A DNA stretch of 64,000 nt from a virus. How positions within the stretch are numbered: the first letter of the stretch is position 1; every line of letters begins with the position of its first letter. The stretch spans positions 1 through 64,000 of the IMG/VR virus record IMGVR_UViG_3300006921_000010. The stretch is one strand, 5' to 3'. The position numbers were made by a program, and so were the translations under genes. This document shows, in pieces, positions 27,978 to 35,353 of this stretch. Under the pieces are notes generated by a model, which worked only from the letters and a program-made list of their open reading frames with translations, had not been told where the DNA came from and did not search any database.

Positions 27978-28129
27978 TCCTTATTAACTCGCATTCTACC
28001 TTTACCACTTCTTCTAACACAAGTGGCACATATTTTTTTTCCTTTAGACTTTGCAGTAGGAGACATTCGGTTATAACACCCAGGATTTTCACACATCTTT
28101 CTATGCTTTATCATTGTAAACCACTTCAT
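27974..28129 (-). CDS. Tagged 51-residue zinc-binding protein (MKWFTMIK)
   Basis: Read from the sequence: MKWFTMIKHRKMC, then a C-x4-C ... C-x2-C pattern (C13, C18, C34, C37) in a Lys/Arg-rich background, a likely treble-clef or ribbon. AGGAGAGG precedes ATG 28129. The stop overlaps the GTG/ATA start of the next gene. Confidence 0.7.
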   Translation of the reverse strand: MKWFTMIKHRKMCENPGCYNRMSPTAKSKGKKICATCVRRSGKGRMRVNKE

Positions 28130-29049
28130 TATCCTCTCCTCCTACTAAAACCAATTTCTTCAAGCACTTTATCGTTTAAATCTTCACCATTAATATATCT
28201 TTGAATATCCTCATAACCTGCGTTGTCTATGTATCTACTAATCATAACTGTCATTTCTCCTATGGTAGTGTTTTCTCTTTCAGGTAGTGTGCCTAAGTAA
28301 AACCTCTTTTGTTGAACATCCAGCATCCGTTTATAAATAAAGTCTACAGTTTCAGACCAAGCACGTTCCATTAACTGCGTAATTTGTCCCATGTATTCTA
28401 CTACATTAGGGAATCTTATGTCTATAATTAACTTTTCCATGTGAGAAAACTCTTCACTTTCTCCTATTGCCTCTTGTAGTCTATTAATTACACTAGATTT
28501 TGTTCTCCGAAGAGTATTATTAAAATCGTCTCGCCAATAATCTTTGTATTTATCTATTATTATTCTGCTTATTCCTTCAACACTTTTACCTGCATACCCT
28601 GCATATAATTCATCAAGTATAATTGTTGCTGCATGTTTTTTACACGCCGCTAATAACTTGCTAGTTTTTTCATCTAAATCAAACAGATTCTTGTCATCAA
28701 TCTCTAATAGTAATCCAAGCATTATATCTGACATAACTCCACCTATTTCAGATTTTAAACCAGTATACCCAGAAAGTTTATGGAATAACACATGTGCATA
28801 TTCATGACTCAATGTATTGCTCATTTCTCTTATTACTTGTTCTTCATTTTCTTGTTCGTAATTACCGTCTTTATCATACAACATATTTTTCCATGCATTA
28901 GCACTTAAATTAATACTTGCTATGTTTCCGCGTGAAAACCCTGCCGCTTCTTTAGGCACTCCTCGATAACCTTGTAAACCTTGTGAATCAACATCGGCAT
29001 ATTTACCATGAGAATACTTAAAGTCTTTAATTATGTTAAACCACTTCAT
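28129..29049 (-). CDS. Tagged zinc metallopeptidase-like protein (HEYAH)
   Basis: A 306-residue protein with tag MKWFNIIKDF and a zincin motif SHEYAHVLFH at about residues 82-91; ELYAG near 148 could provide a third metal ligand. The N-terminal 80 residues contain a beta-rich piece preceding the active-site helix, as in gluzincins. A protease carrying the putative capsid tag would be delivered into the head or virion; targets are unknown. It overlaps genes at both ends. Confidence 0.78.
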   Translation of the reverse strand: MKWFNIIKDFKYSHGKYADVDSQGLQGYRGVPKEAAGFSRGNIASINLSANAWKNMLYDKDGNYEQENEEQVIREMSNTLSHEYAHVLFHKLSGYTGLKSEIGGVMSDIMLGLLLEIDDKNLFDLDEKTSKLLAACKKHAATIILDELYAGYAGKSVEGISRIIIDKYKDYWRDDFNNTLRRTKSSVINRLQEAIGESEEFSHMEKLIIDIRFPNVVEYMGQITQLMERAWSETVDFIYKRMLDVQQKRFYLGTLPERENTTIGEMTVMISRYIDNAGYEDIQRYINGEDLNDKVLEEIGFSRRRG

Positions 29050-29381
29050 CTCATGTCCTCTCCCATTGATAGTAAATCCTCATTACAATCTAAATATTTA
29101 GCATACATGTCTTTTATTACTTGATATATTTCGCCTTCATCAGCAACAGAAAGTATCTGTGAATCAATTATATATTTTCTTTTGAAATACGACATACCTT
29201 CACCCAATATTCTTTCTACTTCAGGAACTAATACCTCACAATTATTTTTATTCTTTTTAATAAAACTCACAAAGTCATTAAAAATAAGATTTTCAAATAG
29301 TAGTTCTAAATCTGTAGCCAGTGCTTCACAGCAATTGTCTTCATCTAAATCAACATTTTTTAAAATAGCCATCCAACTCAT
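29046..29381 (-). CDS. Tagged 111-residue acidic helical protein (MSWMAILK)
   Basis: Begins MSWMAILKNVDLDED, followed by helices with two adjacent Cys (NCCEAL). Overlaps the metallopeptidase gene by four bases and the next upstream gene by one (TAATG). Function unknown. Confidence 0.75.
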   Translation of the reverse strand: MSWMAILKNVDLDEDNCCEALATDLELLFENLIFNDFVSFIKKNKNNCEVLVPEVERILGEGMSYFKRKYIIDSQILSVADEGEIYQVIKDMYAKYLDCNEDLLSMGEDMR

Positions 29382-29518
29382 TAAAAGACTTCCTTATGAC
29401 CGCATTCGGGACAAAGATATATTGCTCTATTTCTTGCATATTTAGTTTTAGAAGGTTGCTTTTCTAATTTAGCACCACACATCATGCATTTCATTTTAAT
29501 TATGTCTTCCCAACTCAT
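29381..29518 (-). CDS. Tagged 45-residue zinc ribbon (MSWEDIIK)
   Basis: Read from the sequence: MSWEDIIKMKCMMCGAKLE, then a basic loop and CPECGHKEVF, a compact four-Cys zinc ribbon. The ribbon shows that the tag is a separable N-terminal piece on a small folded domain. Confidence 0.7.
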   Translation of the reverse strand: MSWEDIIKMKCMMCGAKLEKQPSKTKYARNRAIYLCPECGHKEVF

Positions 29519-29528
29519 TCTAAATCCC

Positions 29529-29774
29529 TCAATATCCAAACGCAATTCCTTCTATTATATCTCTTAGGCCTTCTTCGCCTACCTCTTTTCTTATAATATC
29601 GTGAATATCCCCAAAGAAACCATCGGTGAATTGACCTAATAATCTCATAGCCAAATCAAGAGCATTTGAGGTATCTCCTTCTTCCAACAAAGCCCTAATC
29701 TTATCCATTGTTTCAATGTGCTTTTGTTCTTCTATGCTACCTTCATATTCCTTAATTACTTCTTTCCAACTCAT
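29529..29774 (-). CDS. Tagged 81-residue acidic helical protein (MSWKEVIK)
   Basis: Begins MSWKEVIKEYEGSIEE and continues as two or three helices. It overlaps the next upstream gene by one base. Unrecognised. Confidence 0.75.
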   Translation of the reverse strand: MSWKEVIKEYEGSIEEQKHIETMDKIRALLEEGDTSNALDLAMRLLGQFTDGFFGDIHDIIRKEVGEEGLRDIIEGIAFGY

Positions 29775-30265
29775 TACAATCGCCTCTTTTTATATGGCCT
29801 TTTATTAGCATTATCAAGTGGTATAATCTGACCTTTAGCATTAGTTCTACGCGAAGCAACAGGTTTTCCTTCAATAGTTCTAGCACAAGCAGCACAATAA
29901 TTTAAATCTGCGGCATTGTTTAATGTTTTAGTTTGCTGATTATTAGTCAATTTAATTCCACACATTGCACACCTAGATGCCGGATTAAGATTAGCACCTT
30001 CTGGTGCCAACTCATATCTCGACTTACGCCTATTCGTGTGGGGATGGACTTTATTGCCACCACCACGTTGTATAGATATTCTTGCTCTAGGAACTTTCTT
30101 AAAACTTTCAGCAACCTTTGCTTCTCTTTCTTTGGTCTTTTCATCCCTTGCTTTCATTCTATCTTCTATGTTTACAGGCTTATCGCCTTCTCCAGTAAAT
30201 GGATTATACGGCACACGCTTACGCCTATTACCGCGTTTACGTTTAATAACATCTAACCAATTCAT
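29774..30265 (-). CDS. Tagged basic protein with zinc ribbon (MNWLDVIK)
   Basis: A 163-residue, strongly basic protein (RKRGNRRKRVPY after the tag) with a C-terminal CAMCG...CAAC ribbon. Such a composition would suit a nucleic-acid-binding internal head protein. It ends in PYKKRRL. Confidence 0.76.
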   Translation of the reverse strand: MNWLDVIKRKRGNRRKRVPYNPFTGEGDKPVNIEDRMKARDEKTKEREAKVAESFKKVPRARISIQRGGGNKVHPHTNRRKSRYELAPEGANLNPASRCAMCGIKLTNNQQTKTLNNAADLNYCAACARTIEGKPVASRRTNAKGQIIPLDNANKRPYKKRRL

Positions 30266-30269
30266 TATA

Positions 30270-30383
30270 TCACTTCTTTATTGGTACGCAATTTGGAACT
30301 TGTTTTCCATTTTTGTCTTTCATACCTATTTGTTCATAACCATCCCAACAAGGATTTTTCTTAACAACATTAAACCAATTCAT
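30270..30383 (-). CDS. Tagged 37-residue protein with CWDGYEQ...VPNCVP motif
   Basis: Read from the sequence: MNWFNVVKKNPCWDGYEQIG, then KDKNGKQVPNCVPIKK. The CW-x-GY ... G-K-x-VPNCVP block is widespread as a tiny protein or a domain in marine phages; its function is unknown to me. Here it carries the operon tag. The start overlaps the upstream stop (ATGA). Confidence 0.78.
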   Translation of the reverse strand: MNWFNVVKKNPCWDGYEQIGMKDKNGKQVPNCVPIKK

Positions 30384-30532
30384 TTTAACCAACCTATTTT
30401 TTTACCAATCCAAGTCCAAAAAGAATTGTAGCCTTCAATAGTAATATCTGATTGTCTATTCTCTACTATATCTTCTTCAAACAAAGAATCCATTATTTTA
30501 TCATGATTATGACACTCTAACATTGATTGCAT
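30380..30532 (-). CDS. 50-residue small protein
   Basis: Read from the sequence: MQSMLECHNHDKIMDSLFEEDIV..., ending SFWTWIGKKIGWLK. It has a strong AGGAGG site before ATG 30532 and couples to the next gene by ATGA. The aromatic, basic C-terminus may bind membrane. Unrecognised. Confidence 0.65.
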   Translation of the reverse strand: MQSMLECHNHDKIMDSLFEEDIVENRQSDITIEGYNSFWTWIGKKIGWLK

Positions 30533-30543
30533 ATTATCGCCTC

Positions 30544-31002
30544 CTATCTTTTATCCTGATTGTATCCCCATTCGTCATCATGTGAGAACTCTTCAATAGG
30601 AACCCATGCATGTCCACTATTGTTTCTATTAGCATAAGTTTTATGGCCTTCAGGATATCTATCATCAGCAAAATCGCTATTTGCACCACATACTTGAACA
30701 CCATCAAATCTATCACCTTCATATCTACAACCACCATGTTTACCATTAGTGCATTTCCATTCTGCATCTTCATCACAATAAAAACATTTTACTCCTTCAT
30801 GATACCGTTCCGTTCTTTCTTGTATTTCATCTTCTCCAAAACCTTCGTAATCTGAACCATACTGACTTTCATTATGTGTTTGTCTTGTTCCATAGCCTTG
30901 TCCTGGGCTTCTGTTTCCCCAATTTTTTTCTACTTCATCTTCTTTGAGTATTTCTTTCCAATCTTCTGATTTTTTGACTTCATCATCACAATTACTGCAC
31001 AT
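30544..31002 (-). CDS. 152-residue Cys-rich protein with tag at residue 14
   Basis: Starts MCSNCDDEVKKSEDWKEILKEDEVE: the tag WKEILK appears after a 13-residue leader. Later CFYCDEDAEWKC and neighbouring His/Cys suggest a zinc finger of the HIT or AN1 kind, then an acidic aromatic C-terminus. Minor in-frame alternatives in the opposite frames are shadows. Confidence 0.72.
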   Translation of the reverse strand: MCSNCDDEVKKSEDWKEILKEDEVEKNWGNRSPGQGYGTRQTHNESQYGSDYEGFGEDEIQERTERYHEGVKCFYCDEDAEWKCTNGKHGGCRYEGDRFDGVQVCGANSDFADDRYPEGHKTYANRNNSGHAWVPIEEFSHDDEWGYNQDKR

Positions 31003-31257
31003 TTATATCAACTCCTGTATATTGTTTGTTTCACATTCTTCCCAAATAACCATTAAATCTTTCATAATCTTGATTACTCGATTAACATGTCCTTTAGGTA
31101 TATTTTTCATAGAGGGATTATCAGTAGTTAGGTGTTGATTATCATCTAACCATTGGTATAAAGTGGAACGGTCATTTACTATATGTGCATTATTCACATA
31201 CCACGCTTCATTATCTGTCTTAATAAGATTTTGAATATGTTTAAAACAATCAGTCAT
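31003..31257 (-). CDS. 84-residue hypothetical protein, first gene of the virion operon
   Basis: Starts MTDCFKHIQNLIKTD with AGGGGG eight bases upstream. It is the promoter-proximal gene of the minus-strand operon and lacks the tag. Helical, with a central polar region; function unknown, possibly regulatory given its position. Confidence 0.72.
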   Translation of the reverse strand: MTDCFKHIQNLIKTDNEAWYVNNAHIVNDRSTLYQWLDDNQHLTTDNPSMKNIPKGHVNRVIKIMKDLMVIWEECETNNIQELI

Positions 31258-31294
31258 TGTAAAACCCCCTTTACAGGATGGTACATACTACCTT

Positions 31295-31303
31295 GATTAT
31301 AGA
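31295..31303 (-). promoter_or_regulatory. Possible TATA element of the virion operon
   Basis: On the minus strand TCTATAATC lies about 40 bases upstream of the first operon gene, a plausible distance for an archaeal promoter with a short leader. It does not match the array promoter consensus (TTAAATACTAA), so the two sets are probably controlled differently. Weak evidence. Confidence 0.3.
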
Positions 31304-31332
31304 ACATATTCGGCATTCTCATTTTCTCACCA

Positions 31333-31422
31333 TTTTTTTGGGGCATATTTTTTAGACCTTTTTTATCCTATTTTTGGGGTGTTATTTTTCTGGCACTTGC
31401 GTTTATTTTTTTGCTCTTTTTT
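31333..31422. other. Phased T-tracts (probably curved DNA)
   Basis: Seven T-runs of 5-7 bases, centred near 31336, 31350, 31361, 31373, 31387, 31409 and 31420, recur at about one or two helical turns. This pattern is known to bend DNA. It lies just upstream of the virion operon and could be an activator-binding or architectural site, or part of an origin. Confidence 0.5.
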
Positions 31423-31671
31423 GTCCATTCCCAGAATAAGAATTAATTCATTACCTGTAGTGAGGGTTTATTTGAGCATTGGTGGTTAATGTGTATTCTT
31501 TTATTGATTCATTTGTATCCTTGATGCACCGCGAATTAATTATTAATAGCGATTCATACATTGATGCTCAACAGCCTTCTATTAGACCCACATGAGTAAC
31601 ACTATATTAATTTAGGGTTTCTAAAGACAAAATCTTATGTCAATTAAAATAAAAAAAAATCGAAAGACAAA
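31423..31671. other. Non-coding stretch before the palindrome array
   Basis: No ORF is supported. It holds a partial direct repeat (GATTCAT...TTGATGC at about 31506-31527 and 31550-31566) around the AT-rich CGAATTAATTATTAAT. Nothing else is recognised. Confidence 0.5.
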
Positions 31672-31992
31672 GCATATGGTGGGAGAAACGTAAAGCGTTA
31701 ACCACTGATGATGGTCTTACTCTCCCTCGGAATAACGTATAGTTGCGTTAAGCAATAGTAGAGAGGAGGGGAGACCAGAAGAAGGAGGTTAAAGCAGTGT
31801 GAATGAATCACACCTTAAGGGTCGGGTTTAATCACATAAAATATCAGTAGTTGGGTGTGATATCTACCAAGCATTCTCCGTGCGTAGTTTCAATAGACGT
31901 TTCACTGATGCTTAATGCATCACCTTTCACCACTGCACACGAATGCTGGAGATACACTCCCATCTATCTGCATCTTTTATGCAACCATATGG
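31672..31992. repeat. Array unit A: two hairpins
   Basis: Hairpin 1 (31695-31795) has outer arms GCGTTAACC and GGTTAAAGC, an inner GGTCT/AGACC pair and the apex TTGCGTTAAGCAA (31743-31755). Hairpin 2 (31853-31961) has GCATTC/GAATGC arms and the apex TGATGCTTAATGCATCA (31906-31922). A small GTGTGA/TCACAC hairpin lies between. The two apices are in opposite orientation. Confidence 0.75.
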
Positions 31993-32164
31993 GTGTAGCG
32001 TAGCGTTAAGCAGCCTTAAGGATATGAAACGCTTCGCTGTTACATCATCCTGCTATTTCTAGTTAAAAGCATTGAAACGCTTCACTTTTACTGAATGTTT
32101 CATCACAACACTTTTACCACTACGTTACTAAAAATATTGAAGGATGTAATTTAATACCATATGA
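31985..32164. repeat. Array unit B
   Basis: Bounded by CCATATGG and CCATATGA. TACATC (32041) can pair with GATGTA (32143). GAAACGCTTC occurs twice as a direct repeat. No clear apex palindrome, so it may be decayed. Confidence 0.5.
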
Positions 32165-32304
32165 TTGTGCATTAAGCACACTGTTGTAAGGGAGGTCGGT
32201 AATGAAGCAACGTGAAACGGCCTGAGTGGACGTTGACCGAACAAAAGGTGAGTCCCAATCTATTAGATTGAACTCGCTACGCTCAAACAAATACAATCAT
32301 ATGG
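32157..32304. repeat. Array unit C with perfect 12-bp terminal inverted repeats
   Basis: CCATATGATTGT (32157-32168) is the exact inverse of ACAATCATATGG (32293-32304); both boundary octamers carry the same substitution. Inside are GTGCATTAAGCAC (32167-32179), a hairpin TCGGT..CAACGT / ACGTTG..ACCGA (32196-32240) and CAATC-TATTA-GATTG (32256-32270). Confidence 0.75.
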
Positions 32305-32418
32305 TATCATAAACGTAGTTTAGATTATCCCCAATGCGGTCACAATTCTTAGCGACACACCAACCACTCCCGTTGTTTATTGCTAAACGCATATCTACTA
32401 AGAATGCGAACCATATGG
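32297..32418. repeat. Array unit D: short hairpin unit
   Basis: ATTCTTAG (32345-32352) pairs with CTAAGAAT (32398-32405). No CATTAAG core is present. Confidence 0.6.
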
Positions 32419-32765
32419 TAGTGTTAAGTTATATCTGAGTTTACTCTGTTTAGGCAATGGAGGAACGAGGTGAACTGGTAAGTATTATCACGCAAACATA
32501 CATAAAACGAATAGTGCATTAAGCACAGTTGTATGTGGCGGCTTAAGTAATACTTACCGTGCAACCATGTTCCGCAATTTGCCTAAACGGAGTAAAGTCA
32601 GGGGAACTATTATCAATACCACAAATGTGGTTATTATTGACTCTATATAGGAAGAAGACGATATCATCATGCTTAATGCATGGTTCTAGTGAGTGCGAGG
32701 CGCACTCCAAGAACATCTGATATTCAACCGTCTTCTCCTATATCTCCCCGAATATAACCATATGG
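32411..32765. repeat. Array unit E: two long hairpins
   Basis: It begins CCATATGGTAGTGTTAAG. Hairpin 1 (32440-32596) pairs TTTACTC/GAGTAAA, GTTTAGGCAA/TTGCCTAAAC, GGAAC/GTTCC, GGTAAGTATTA/TAATACTTACC and ACATACA/TGTATGT, ending in the apex GTGCATTAAGCAC (32514-32526). Hairpin 2 (32645-32743) pairs ATATAGG/CCTATAT, AGAAGACG/CGTCTTCT and ATATC/GATAT, and encloses the apex ATGCTTAATGCAT (32669-32681) plus GAGTGCG-AGG-CGCACTC. Five collinear paired blocks cannot reasonably be chance. Confidence 0.85.
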
Positions 32766-33074
32766 TAGTGTTAAAGTGTAGGTTACTTTACCTAAGTCTT
32801 CGGAAACTTTCAAGGCTAGGAGAATATTTAACAGCATACATACGCGCTGAACCTAAACTGGTTCAGGTAAGTAATGTATTGGCATTAAGCCAATGTTTAT
32901 TTGGACTAGCCTTACAGTTGGAAGAGACATTAGAGTTACAGTATACTAAACAATAACATCTACCCCATGTCGTCTCCTCCCCAGGTGTCTCCCCTTCTGG
33001 TTGTTAGCATAGTATCCATAGAACGGCTTAATGCCTTATAGTTCTATTACCTAGATACTATTACAACCATATGG
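32758..33074. repeat. Array unit F: two hairpins
   Basis: Begins CCATATGGTAGTGTTAAAG. Hairpin 1 (32812-32913): AAGGCTAG/CTAGCCTT enclosing CTGAACC/GGTTCAG and the 17-base apex ATTGGCATTAAGCCAAT (32878-32894). Hairpin 2 (32999-33068): GGTTGT/ACAACC, AGTATC/GATACT, TAGAAC/GTTCTA and apex GGCTTAATGCC (33025-33035). Confidence 0.82.
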
Positions 33075-33570
33075 TGTTATACTTTGTGGTATAACACCTT
33101 AAATACTAATCAATATCTATTATAATGTCGAGGAAACGTAACTCGACATGAGTGTGCCAGAATAAGTCCGTTATCTAGGGCTAATGGAATGCCATGTTCT
33201 GTGGTGGAACAACGAGGCCGATAATAATAAGTCGGTCAGTGAAAGGAAGGTAACTCTTCTATGGTAAGTTTTCTGGGGTGAATGCTACATGCGAATATAG
33301 ATACCCATTCAGAATTGGTGGACGGTAGAAATATCAACCCACTCACTCCCCTGTTTTTCTAGTTTCAAGGATTGAGCCAAACGATAGTTTAATGGACTCA
33401 TAAAATAAAAAACTAGACCACATAAACGAGTGGGAAATAGAAGTGGAAATCCCGTAAGTTATTCCAGTGCATCCAACCGAAAGGCTAGCCATTAGTGCGT
33501 TAGTAGGTTGCAGGTGTTATAAACAACGCTCGACCTTGTGGGTTTATTAACAAAGTATACACCCATATGG
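33067..33570 (+). ncRNA. Array unit G: promoter-bearing unit without ORF, candidate structured RNA
   Basis: Left end: CCATATGG merges into a perfect hairpin GGTGTTATAC (33073-33082), loop TTTGTG, GTATAACACC (33089-33098). Then comes the array promoter TTAAATACTAA (33099-33109) and ATTATAATGTCG ending at 33130. The predicted RNA begins GTCGAG, which can pair locally with CTCGAC (33142-33147) or with CTCGAC near 33528. A further hairpin (33338-33434) pairs CCCACTC/GAGTGGG and CTAGTTT/AAACTAG. The right end, read inversely, repeats the CCATATGG...ATACTTTGT terminus. No ORF of useful length exists, unlike the three sister units. Confidence 0.6.
33099..33130 (+). promoter_or_regulatory. Array promoter 1 (unit G)
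   Basis: TTAAATACTAATC, then ATTATAATGTCG; TATA-to-start distance is about 25 bases, as in archaea. Matches four other copies (minus strand near 34981 and 36590; plus strand at 37028 and 38001). Confidence 0.7.
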
Positions 33571-33720
33571 GTGTAGCCCTTAAGGAGACTTTTTCGTTAT
33601 TATTTCATGGCTTCACGCTTTTTCACATTAATTGTAATCAAGTGCTAAATGCACTATACCATGTTAAAAAACCTTCACCATTTCAAAAATCACAAAAAAC
33701 CATTTCATTGTTCCATATGG
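33563..33720. repeat. Array unit H
   Basis: Its left boundary is the perfect 18-base palindrome TACACCCATATGGGTGTA (33558-33575). The core AGTGCTAAATGCACT (33641-33655) is a palindrome of the apex type with a changed centre. The rest is A/T-rich with weak pairing. Confidence 0.6.
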
Positions 33721-33824
33721 TAGGAGTCTAGTCTCAGGCATTATGCCTAGAACCGTGGTGGGAAGACTTAGGCCGACCCCAAACGTATTGGGGACTATCT
33801 ATACTACGTTATGACACCATATGG
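33713..33824. repeat. Array unit X: short unit
   Basis: Contains AGGCATTATGCCT (33736-33748), a variant apex, and CCCCAA/TTGGGG hairpin (33777-33793). Confidence 0.6.
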
Positions 33825-34127
33825 TAGTGTAAAGAAAGGAACAGGATAAATATATTTATGCGGGTATGGTGTGTGCGATTACGGTGCTTTTCTAGTATTA
33901 TGAATAATACAGTATAGGGCATTTAGCCCTTGTATTCATAATGCGTATAGGGAAAGCACGTATACGCTACACAAATGTCCCGCATAAATATTATTTATTC
34001 TAGTGATTCTTATCATCTACCCGTCTTGAGGGCGGGAGACTTCAGGTTATCTGGTGTTAGACTTGGCTTAACGCCACTTCTTAGTTTCTATGAACTAATA
34101 AGAATAGTTCTTCCTAACACCATATGG
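33817..34127. repeat. Array unit I: two hairpins, sister of unit K
   Basis: Begins CCATATGGTAGTGTAAAG. Hairpin 1 (33852-33991) pairs ATATTTATGCGGG/CCCGCATAAATAT (13 bp, perfect), GTGCTTTTC/GAAAGCAC, TTATGAAT/ATTCATAA, with apex AGGGCATTTAGCCCT (33916-33930). Hairpin 2 (34053-34121) pairs GGTGTTAG/CTAACACC, with apex TGGCTTAACGCCA (34064-34076). The linker ATTCTTATCATCTACCCGTC (34006-34025) is identical in unit K. Confidence 0.85.
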
Positions 34128-34290
34128 ATGGGGGGCATTAGTCATACAAAGGACATTAAGTCTGCTACGAAGTAGATTTGACAATGCTCTCTCTCCACAT
34201 AAAGTTTAAGACCTGGGGCAAACTATGTATTTGTATCGTTAGATAAACTACTGCCGTTGGCCGTGTTTATCACGAACTGCAACCATATGG
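34120..34290. repeat. Array unit J
   Basis: Has GACATTAAGTC (34152-34162), a core with GAC/GTC arms, and weak flanking complementarity. A short reading frame crossing units I and J is judged spurious. Confidence 0.55.
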
Positions 34291-34334
34291 TGGGAGTGGT
34301 AATACTTTGTTAAAAGAACGTGAACCTGAAAAAA

Positions 34335-34390
34335 GGGACAAAAAGAAGGGTGAAGGTGGCCTATCACCTAATCACTCTTCTTCTTGTCCC
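34335..34390 (-). terminator. Hairpin at the 3' end of the 179-residue array gene
   Basis: GGGACAA (34335-34341) pairs with TTGTCCC (34384-34390), with GGTG/CACC inside; the right arm overlaps the gene's last codons. Could terminate or stabilise the minus-strand transcript. Confidence 0.5.
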
Positions 34391-34911
34391 CCATTATCTA
34401 CTACATTAGGATAACCTTCTAGTGTGAAAGTCCCATCCCAGAAATAACGCTTTGATACGTCATTCTTAGCATACGCATTGTAGCATTGACTCAAAAATAA
34501 GGACATAACCTTAGTTTGATTGTCAGCGTATTCTGTGCGGCCATCATCCATATCTCTATAGAGGACACCGCCGGATTTACCGTGTGTTTTAGCAAAACCG
34601 CGTTCTTGATTGTATGCTACGTCATATTGATACTGCCAATAATCTGCTTTGTATGTATCAAAATCCGATTTAATAGCGGTTGTCATCAATGACCTTCTAC
34701 CGCCGCCAATAGGGGAATTGCTCAAATCAGCAAATATCCCACTAATGCTAGACCAATGCTTCTTACGAAGGTCGCTTTGCATGTCACCTATCGCAAATAG
34801 TCCATCAGCAATGACTCGTCTACCCTCATGTTGAGGGTTCGCATCGAACCATTCTGCAATCAATTCTTTCTTCGCATTCCATGTGTTATCTTCCATACTG
34901 TAATCTACCAT
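34372..34911 (-). CDS. Array cargo protein 1 (179 residues), paralogue of the 37105 gene
   Basis: It starts at ATG 34911 after GGAGGAATAAATT. The product, MVDYSMEDNTWNAKKEL..., shares with the protein at 37105 an N-terminal ME-[DE]-x-x-W-N, a central RR-S/T-L region, the motif HGKS-x-G at about residue 118, a later F/W-DGT, and the end QEEE. No known family; the conserved HGKS may be a nucleotide- or DNA-contact loop but is not a Walker motif. Its own promoter (near 34981) matches the array consensus. A role in array maintenance, replication or host takeover is open. Confidence 0.8.
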   Translation of the reverse strand: MVDYSMEDNTWNAKKELIAEWFDANPQHEGRRVIADGLFAIGDMQSDLRKKHWSSISGIFADLSNSPIGGGRRSLMTTAIKSDFDTYKADYWQYQYDVAYNQERGFAKTHGKSGGVLYRDMDDGRTEYADNQTKVMSLFLSQCYNAYAKNDVSKRYFWDGTFTLEGYPNVVDNGGQEEE

Positions 34912-34958
34912 AATTTATTCCTCCAAGTTATATAAATAACTAGGTGTTAGGCCACCTT

Positions 34959-34987
34959 CATTACAGTCATTTTAACTTACTATTTAA
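34959..34987 (-). promoter_or_regulatory. Array promoter 2 (179-residue gene)
   Basis: On the minus strand CCTTAAATAGTAAG followed about 20 bases later by GACTGTAATG. Same arrangement as the other array promoters, next to the ACTTTGT terminal hairpin. Confidence 0.65.
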
Positions 34988-35011
34988 GGTGTTCATCCAC
35001 AAAGTATCACA

Positions 35012-35166
35012 CCATATGGAACAACGAAGTGGTAATTGGTAATTGCTTGTAGCGAAGAGTAATTATATATTAGTAAGGACATTAAGTCCTAGCAATACGT
35101 TGAATATATAATTGTGATTGAGCGAAAGAATTAGCCATTCGTGCCTTAAGGGTTACACCCATATGG
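35012..35166. repeat. Array unit L: one long hairpin
   Basis: AATTATATATT (35061-35071) pairs perfectly with AATATATAATT (35103-35113) around the apex AGGACATTAAGTCCT (35076-35090). Outer bases (CGAA...TTCG) extend the pairing toward both ends. Confidence 0.8.
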
Positions 35167-35353
35167 TAGTGTAAAACGATAGACGTTATGGGTTGTAAGG
35201 AGACTTGTCATCGTCTAGTCGTAGAGTAACGATGAGAAGCATCCGTCAAGACATGTTGTCGGCTTAGTTGGTACAATATCCGATATCTTGGGATTGTAAA
35301 CTGTCCTCAAGATGTGGCTTAATGCCACTTACATACGTTTATCAACCATATGG
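35159..35353. repeat. Array unit M: two hairpins
   Basis: Begins CCATATGGTAGTGTAAAAC. CATCGT/ACGATG (35209-35234), ATCTTGGG/CCTCAAGAT (35284-35312) and the apex palindrome GTGGCTTAATGCCAC (35314-35328). Confidence 0.75.

Larger units (their letters stand above)
34283..35019. repeat. Array cargo unit with gene, inverted termini
   Basis: Both ends, read inward, start CCATATGGTG and then contain ATACTTTGT (left at about 34303, right at about 35006). A 19-base inverted repeat (GAAGGTGGCCTATCACCTA at 34352-34370; its inverse with one mismatch at 34943-34961) brackets the single gene, so the 5' and 3' ends of the mRNA are complementary. Confidence 0.78.

Noticed and set aside
30534-30776. Minus-strand frame inside the 152-residue Cys-rich gene
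   Set aside because: Shadow of the gene at 30544-31002 in another frame, of unlikely composition.
32693-32956. 87-codon open frame across units E and F
   Set aside because: It crosses a boundary octamer and both hairpins, has no ribosome site, and its composition follows the palindromes.
33127-33560. RNase P RNA or tmRNA
   Set aside because: The GAGGAAA near the 5' end is suggestive, but the other conserved RNase P or tmRNA segments are not found.
33975-34175. 66-codon open frame across units I and J
   Set aside because: It spans a boundary octamer and hairpin arms and has no ribosome site.
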